From assembly GCA_902796865.1 (NCBI GenBank), contig CADBQZ010000023.1, forward strand, positions 1 to 10,412: a DNA stretch of 10,412 bases, given 5' to 3'. The notes below the pieces were generated by a model that ran no database searches, was not told where the DNA came from, and worked only from the letters and a program-made list of their open reading frames with translations. This document shows positions 7,086 through 10,412 of the stretch, piece by piece. The translations under genes and the position numbers were made by a program. Each line of letters opens with the position of its first letter. The stretch's first letter is position 1. The stretch comes from an uncultured Ruminococcus sp. Lineage in GTDB: Bacteria; Bacillota; Clostridia; Oscillospirales; Ruminococcaceae.

Positions 7086-7503
7086 TTTTCGCTATTACCT
7101 CCTTATCAAGTTTATTGAAATTTGCTTTAAATGCTTTACCAGTTCCTGCCGTTCCCAAAATCAATTTGTGATTTTTAGATTTTATAATAGCGCTTTCTTT
7201 TAAGCCATTTTCCGTAACATATCGCTTTACTTTCGCCGAGAAAATCAATCTTTTTATTTTGTAAAACAGAAATTTTTCAAATGGCATACCGTTGTGCTTG
7301 AACACCATGAAAAACATTCCAATCAATACTATCGGCACAAGCATATAGTATACGATGTCGTTTGGAAGAACGTTTTTTAACCCAAAAAACACCGCTAGTC
7401 CTATGCCAAGTATCAGAAGAAAAATTACTATCTCCCTAAATCCCAAACCAAAAATAATTCGGTTTCTTATCTTGTTTATATCTTTCGTAAATTGTATATA
7501 CAT
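7012..7503 (-). CDS. PrgI-family conjugation membrane protein with extended, Walker-A-like tail
   Basis: PrgI/TcpE-type proteins are small two-helix inner components of Gram-positive transfer channels and precede VirB4. The 163-residue product starts with MYIQFTKDINKIRNRIIFGL, matching the family's start with a charged segment before helix one. Helices lie at about 24-42 and 48-68, followed by the conserved NGMPFEKFL segment and a basic KVKRYV stretch. The part beyond residue 105 is not typical. LILGTAGTGKAFKA at 114-127 closely copies the VirB4 Walker A region but has Ala in place of the usual Ser/Thr. The last 24 residues, Lys/Asn/Thr-rich, are encoded in the overlap with VirB4. The ATG has GAGGTGA 4 nt upstream and starts 9 nt after the VirB6-like gene's stop. 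Confidence 0.88.
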   Translation of the reverse strand: MYIQFTKDINKIRNRIIFGLGFREIVIFLLILGIGLAVFFGLKNVLPNDIVYYMLVPIVLIGMFFMVFKHNGMPFEKFLFYKIKRLIFSAKVKRYVTENGLKESAIIKSKNHKLILGTAGTGKAFKANFNKLDKEVIAKNGTIQQKNKNTKTGKSEKNKKRTA

Positions 7504-7512
7504 CTTATCACC

Positions 7513-8205
7513 TCATATTGCATTGAATACTGATTTAGATATTGAACCGCACTTGAACATAGTAAAACAAAGCATTATGCCCATTACCAAGCATTCAAAC
7601 ATTGCATCTATTATAGCAGCGTTTGAAGTCAATGCTCCTGCAATCATTGAATTAAATATTGCAATGCATATTTCCATCATAAACGCCTGAAAAGCCAGTG
7701 CAAAAAGATTCTTTATGAAGTTTGTTCCAATACCGCCCCATTCACGATTAGTGAGCGTTGCAAACGGAATCGGAGATATTGAACAGTAAACATATATCTC
7801 AAGCATTCGGGCGATACATATGACCTGAACAAAAATGTTGCATATGACCTGTATCAGCCACCCGACAAAGCCCATGAAAAACACAAGCAAACTTTCTCCT
7901 ACACCAAGTTCATTAATTTTCGTGTCAAGCGATGCCAGTGTGCCGGAAGAGATCGACAGATCTGAATCAGCTACCGTCCCGACAAGCTTATTAACAGCCG
8001 AAGCACCAAGTTCAAATACTCCGGTAGTCAAGTCAAATACATGATTCAATAGAAATATCCCTATCCCCAATTTCAGGCAAAGTTTCATAACTACCTCAAC
8101 ATCCATATCACGGCTTGAACGGTTCATGAATTGGCTTATGAAGTCATAGCAGACCACCATTGTTAAAATGATAATTGCAATCGGCACGATTGCATTTATA
8201 CTCAC
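7513..8205 (-). CDS. VirB6/TrbL-like channel protein, membrane part (downstream of an in-frame TGA)
   Basis: A polytopic membrane protein of the TrbL/VirB6 type (CD1111/CD1112-like) that forms the membrane core of the channel. The 230 residues carry hydrophobic segments at about 5-26, 42-56, 103-140, 166-190 and 197-217. They include the family hallmark NREWGGIGTNFIKNLFALAF at 153-172 and the closing MLCFTMFKCGSISKSVF. Relatives I recall are about 285 residues long with IVPIAG-type sequence near residue 60, so this piece starts where their first helix starts. The GTG at 8205 is the first start after an in-frame TGA at 8209-8211, only one codon away. The nearest GGAGG is about 22 nt upstream, too far for a good site. 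It may be made by reinitiation or be part of a broken gene. Confidence 0.85.
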   Translation of the reverse strand: MSINAIVPIAIIILTMVVCYDFISQFMNRSSRDMDVEVVMKLCLKLGIGIFLLNHVFDLTTGVFELGASAVNKLVGTVADSDLSISSGTLASLDTKINELGVGESLLVFFMGFVGWLIQVICNIFVQVICIARMLEIYVYCSISPIPFATLTNREWGGIGTNFIKNLFALAFQAFMMEICIAIFNSMIAGALTSNAAIIDAMFECLVMGIMLCFTMFKCGSISKSVFNAI

Positions 8206-8208
8206 TTC

Positions 8209-8382
8209 TCAGATAAGACCAAAAATACCTCCACCCGAAAAAGTTTCAGGTGTTTCAGTTAAGTATTTCTCTGCCTTTTCGGGCATTTGCTGCACCGATT
8301 CTACGAAACTTGATGCAGTACTTTTAGCTATACTGTGGAAAAGGTCTGCAAACCAATCGTCAATATTAAAAATTGATGCCAT
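8209..8382 (-). CDS. N-terminal piece of the VirB6/TrbL-like protein, ending at an in-frame TGA
   Basis: A 57-codon frame starting MASIFNIDDWFADLFHSIAK and ending GGGIFGLI before TGA. The ATG has AAGGGG 8 nt upstream and lies 12 nt after the Maff2 stop, so it has a normal operon start. The frame is the same as that of the membrane piece: after TGA come GAA and then GTG. The two pieces with the stop codon total 289 codons, the expected length of the intact family. The segment TFSGGGIFGLI-stop-EVSINAIVPIA lines up with the usual pattern in which a polar residue (Gln, Lys or Arg) sits at the stop position. So this is best read as the 5' part of one gene, interrupted by a single nonsense codon. 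Confidence 0.8.
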   Translation of the reverse strand: MASIFNIDDWFADLFHSIAKSTASSFVESVQQMPEKAEKYLTETPETFSGGGIFGLI

Positions 8383-8394
8383 TACATCAGCCCC

Positions 8395-8613
8395 TTAGAA
8401 ACTTACTTGCGATGCAACAAGGGGTATCAGAACCTTTGCAACCACCATAACACCAATACCTGCTGCGATGATAAAACCCGAATGGTTTTTGCTGTCGGCG
8501 TTCTGACTTCCGAATGCCGTAAAAAGTTGAATAAGTCCGAAAATCAGTATCAATATTCCTGCGACAAATGTAATATTTTCCATTACTGTCATTGCTTTTG
8601 AAAAAACTTCCAT
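8395..8613 (-). CDS. Maff2-family small membrane protein (VirB2/TrbC-like position)
   Basis: A 72-residue protein with two hydrophobic helices, about 14-34 and 46-66, separated by a short polar loop (GSQNADSKNHSG). This two-helix plan, the size and the place directly between VirD4 and the VirB6/TrbL gene match the Maff2 family of clostridial conjugative elements, whose shape resembles the VirB2/TrbC pilin-like subunits. No clear signal peptide cut site is seen. The ATG at 8613 has AAAGGA 8 nt upstream, just after an intergenic palindrome. The stop codon is 12 nt from the next ATG. The family call rests on layout and overall pattern; a pilin role is only an analogy. Confidence 0.82.
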   Translation of the reverse strand: MEVFSKAMTVMENITFVAGILILIFGLIQLFTAFGSQNADSKNHSGFIIAAGIGVMVVAKVLIPLVASQVSF

Positions 8614-8666
8614 ATTAAATTTTCCTTTCTTATATTCGCCGGTGGCGAATTTTTTTTAAAATTGGT
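8614..8666 (-). other. 53-nt intergenic gap after VirD4, A/T-rich, with palindrome
   Basis: This is the largest gap in the operon. In the direction of transcription it holds, after the VirD4 TAG, an A-rich run, a palindrome, and then the Maff2 ribosome site. A TATAAG hexamer after the palindrome has no convincing -35 partner at normal spacing, so I do not call a promoter. Confidence 0.6.
8634..8650. repeat. Intergenic palindrome copy 2 (7-bp arms, 3-nt loop)
   Basis: ATTCGCC and GGCGAAT face each other across a 3-base loop, between the VirD4 and Maff2 genes. On the plus strand it is followed by eight T residues, the shape of an intrinsic terminator for transcription coming against the operon. 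In the operon's own direction the A run comes first and no T run follows. Reading the minus strand, both copies fit AATTCGCCANNGGCGAAT. Confidence 0.8.
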
Positions 8667-10412
8667 CTATAAAAAGTCACCATCATCAAAATCATCAGGA
8701 TCGAACAAGCCTAAGTCAATGACTTCTTCTCCCTCTATGATCTTAATGTCAGTGACATTTTTTCGTTTTTTGTAATTTTCAAGATACTTTGTGCTGTCAA
8801 AGAAATTAGCTTTTTTGTCAGCATCAGCAAGGTATTTATAATTTGGGTGGTCTTTGGTATCATACTTGTATGAACACCACGGATCAGCACCACGGATAGT
8901 TAAAATACACTTCTCCCCCGGAAGCTTGAATATCTCGGCTTCGTCCATAAGCTTACGAGCTGTTTTCTGATAGTTTACAGATGTTCCCGACTGCCTTCCG
9001 TATGAACGTGAGCTGTTGGCGGCTTCGATCGTCTGATTGCCGAGCAGTTCCGACAGGTCTTTGAGTGTAGATTTTTCCTGACCGCCTAAGAATAAAGTGC
9101 TGTCGCAGCAGCCGACTATCGTTTCAGCATCGTCCTTATACAGTGCTTTAAGCTGAGATTTCGTCTGAACGATAACGCTTACCGAAATATTTCTTGATCT
9201 GATCGTAGCTATCAGTATTTCAAACATCGGTATCTTTCCGATATTGCGAAATTCATCAAAAATACATCTCACATGGATAGGCAACGAACCGCCATACTTA
9301 GTATCAGCAGTTGTACAAAGAATGTTGAACATCTGCATATACATGAATGCTGCTATGAAGTTGAGTGACTTGTCTGTATCGGAAGTGATGACGAAAAGAG
9401 CTGTTTTTCTGTCTCCCAAAAGATCAAGTTCCATGTCATCATCTGCCGTTATATCTCTGACTTCTGCTATGTCAAATGGTGATAAACGAACACCGCATGA
9501 AATAAGTATAGACTTAGCAGATTTTCCTGCGGCAAGCTTGTATTTGTCATACTGCCTTACGGCAAAGTGATCGGGGTCTTTTTCTCTTAAATCATCGAAT
9601 ATCAGGTCTACTGCATTTTTTGCACTCTCATCATTTTCAGAAACTTCTGAAGCATTCAAAAGCTGTAGCAGTGTATCCATTGTTTTCTCTTCATCGAGCG
9701 CTTCATAATATATAAGTCCCACAAGAGCCAAGTAAAGGAGTTTCTCTGCCTTTACCCAAAAGTCAGCCTTTTCATCGGCAGATTTTGTAGCTTCAACGAG
9801 CATATCTGCGAATTTCAGGATATCCAGTTCCGATCTGATATAATCAAATGGATTGTAGTGCATCGACCTTTTCATGTTGACAAGATCAAAGACTTTGATA
9901 ACATATCCTGCTTTTTGAAGCAGATGACCGACATCATCAAGTATCGTACCTTTGGGATCAGTGATAACGTATGTACTATGCAGCTGCATGAGGTTAGGTT
10001 TTACATAATAGTATGTCTTACCTGTACCCGGACCTCCTTCAACAAGAACATTCTTATTTCTTCCATGAACCGGGTGTCCGAGATAAGGCTTCAATGTAAG
10101 CCCTTCTGTTTTTGTAAGGATTATGTTCTTTTTAGGGTCTTTATCCATGAATTTATGGATCTCATTTTTGTCTGCCCATTTAGCCGAGCCTTGTTCTTCT
10201 CCGCTTCTTAGATTGCGTTTTTTCCGTGTCACGATAAGTATATACACCGTAAACGATATCAGCAGCGGAAATATAAGTGCTGTCGATTCAAGGCTTATGA
10301 TCGGTAAGCCCAAAAGCATTTCGGGACTTTCCAGTATATTCAGTACCCGGTCAAACGCTTCACCATCAAGCTGTAAGTAACAGTATACGAATTTATTCAT
10401 TACCCAAAAAGA
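8667..10412 (-). CDS. virD4: VirD4-like type IV coupling protein (TraG family), 5' end probably outside the window
   Basis: The coupling ATPase that brings the relaxase-bound DNA to the secretion channel. Counting from the Met at 10400, a transmembrane helix lies at about 41-58. The conserved GEEQGSAKWAD segment (68-77) and NIILTKTEGL precede Walker A GGPGTGKT at 122-129. ITDPKGTILDD is at 146-156, Walker B CIFDEF at 379-384, and the RSRNISVSVIVQTKSQLKALY segment at 401-421. All nucleotide-binding residues are present. The C-terminus is acidic (DPDDFDDGDFL), possibly a contact tail for the relaxase or accessory proteins. Relatives have more N-terminal membrane sequence. The frame is open upstream of 10400 (codons for SFWV) and there is no ribosome site before that Met, so the true start is probably beyond the window. 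Confidence 0.95.
   Translation of the reverse strand, partial: SFWVMNKFVYCYLQLDGEAFDRVLNILESPEMLLGLPIISLESTALIFPLLISFTVYILIVTRKKRNLRSGEEQGSAKWADKNEIHKFMDKDPKKNIILTKTEGLTLKPYLGHPVHGRNKNVLVEGGPGTGKTYYYVKPNLMQLHSTYVITDPKGTILDDVGHLLQKAGYVIKVFDLVNMKRSMHYNPFDYIRSELDILKFADMLVEATKSADEKADFWVKAEKLLYLALVGLIYYEALDEEKTMDTLLQLLNASEVSENDESAKNAVDLIFDDLREKDPDHFAVRQYDKYKLAAGKSAKSILISCGVRLSPFDIAEVRDITADDDMELDLLGDRKTALFVITSDTDKSLNFIAAFMYMQMFNILCTTADTKYGGSLPIHVRCIFDEFRNIGKIPMFEILIATIRSRNISVSVIVQTKSQLKALYKDDAETIVGCCDSTLFLGGQEKSTLKDLSELLGNQTIEAANSSRSYGRQSGTSVNYQKTARKLMDEAEIFKLPGEKCILTIRGADPWCSYKYDTKDHPNYKYLADADKKANFFDSTKYLENYKKRKNVTDIKIIEGEEVIDLGLFDPDDFDDGDFL

Noticed and set aside
7132..7155. PrgI as a functional ATPase
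   Set aside because: The Walker-A-like segment lacks the Ser/Thr after Lys and there is no Walker B or ATPase fold in a 163-residue two-helix membrane protein.
8209..8211. Recoding of TGA as an amino acid in this organism
   Set aside because: TGA stops at the proper ends of the VirB6-like and M23 genes, Trp is encoded by TGG throughout, and there is no sign of a recoding element.
8634..8660. Intrinsic terminator for the operon after VirD4
   Set aside because: The T run follows the hairpin only on the plus strand; in the operon's direction the run is A and comes before the hairpin, so it should not end operon transcription.
8395..8666. Internal promoter upstream of Maff2
   Set aside because: A TATAAG hexamer is present but no -35-like hexamer at 16-18 bp spacing; A/T richness alone is not enough.
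9858..10211. 117-codon plus-strand frame antisense to VirD4
   Set aside because: Overlaps the Walker A region of the coupling protein on the other strand and shows no features of its own.

Overview
The window is a stretch of the conjugation module of an integrative and conjugative element (or a related conjugative element) from a Gram-positive gut anaerobe. All recognisable genes lie on the minus strand and read from high to low coordinates. The order VirD4 coupling ATPase, Maff2 small membrane protein, VirB6/TrbL membrane protein, PrgI, VirB4 ATPase, CD1108-type cell-wall hydrolase, DUF4315-like, DUF4366, topoisomerase III is the backbone order I know from Tn1549-like elements of Clostridia. 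The low GC look, strong AAGGAG-type ribosome sites and a protein carrying a cellulosome-type dockerin suggest the Oscillospiraceae, probably Ruminococcus or a relative. The host assignment is inference.

Layout, in transcription order: VirD4-like coupling protein (8667 to the window end, 5' end probably outside); an intergenic palindrome (8634-8650); Maff2 (8395-8613); a VirB6/TrbL-like gene split by an in-frame TGA into a 57-codon N-terminal piece (8209-8382) and a 230-codon membrane piece (7513-8205); PrgI (7012-7503), overlapping VirB4 (4692-7085); a second copy of the same palindrome (4675-4693); a membrane-anchored M23 peptidase with a TTG start (2955-4655); a secreted dockerin-M23 protein (2198-2953); a small coiled-coil protein (1866-2186); a DUF4366 membrane protein (1067-1885); and the start of topoisomerase III (1-1061, 3' end outside). 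Genes are packed with gaps of 1-12 nt or overlaps, so this looks like one operon with strong translational coupling. There is no gene-free stretch longer than about 53 bases.

How it works together (family knowledge): VirD4 feeds the relaxase-DNA complex to the channel, VirB4 powers channel assembly, VirB6/TrbL, PrgI and Maff2 form the membrane part, the M23 enzyme opens the peptidoglycan, DUF4366 and the coiled-coil protein are conserved accessory components of unknown role, and TopB acts on element DNA. The unusual parts are: (1) an extra M23 paralogue that has acquired a signal peptide and two dockerin repeats and has lost one of the two HxH histidines; (2) a 14-codon copy of the VirB4 Walker A region in the tail of PrgI; (3) the in-frame TGA in the VirB6-like gene; (4) the same 7-8 bp-arm palindrome at both borders of the Maff2-VirB4 block. 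No RNA genes, CRISPR arrays, insertion sequences, attachment sites or convincing promoters were found.
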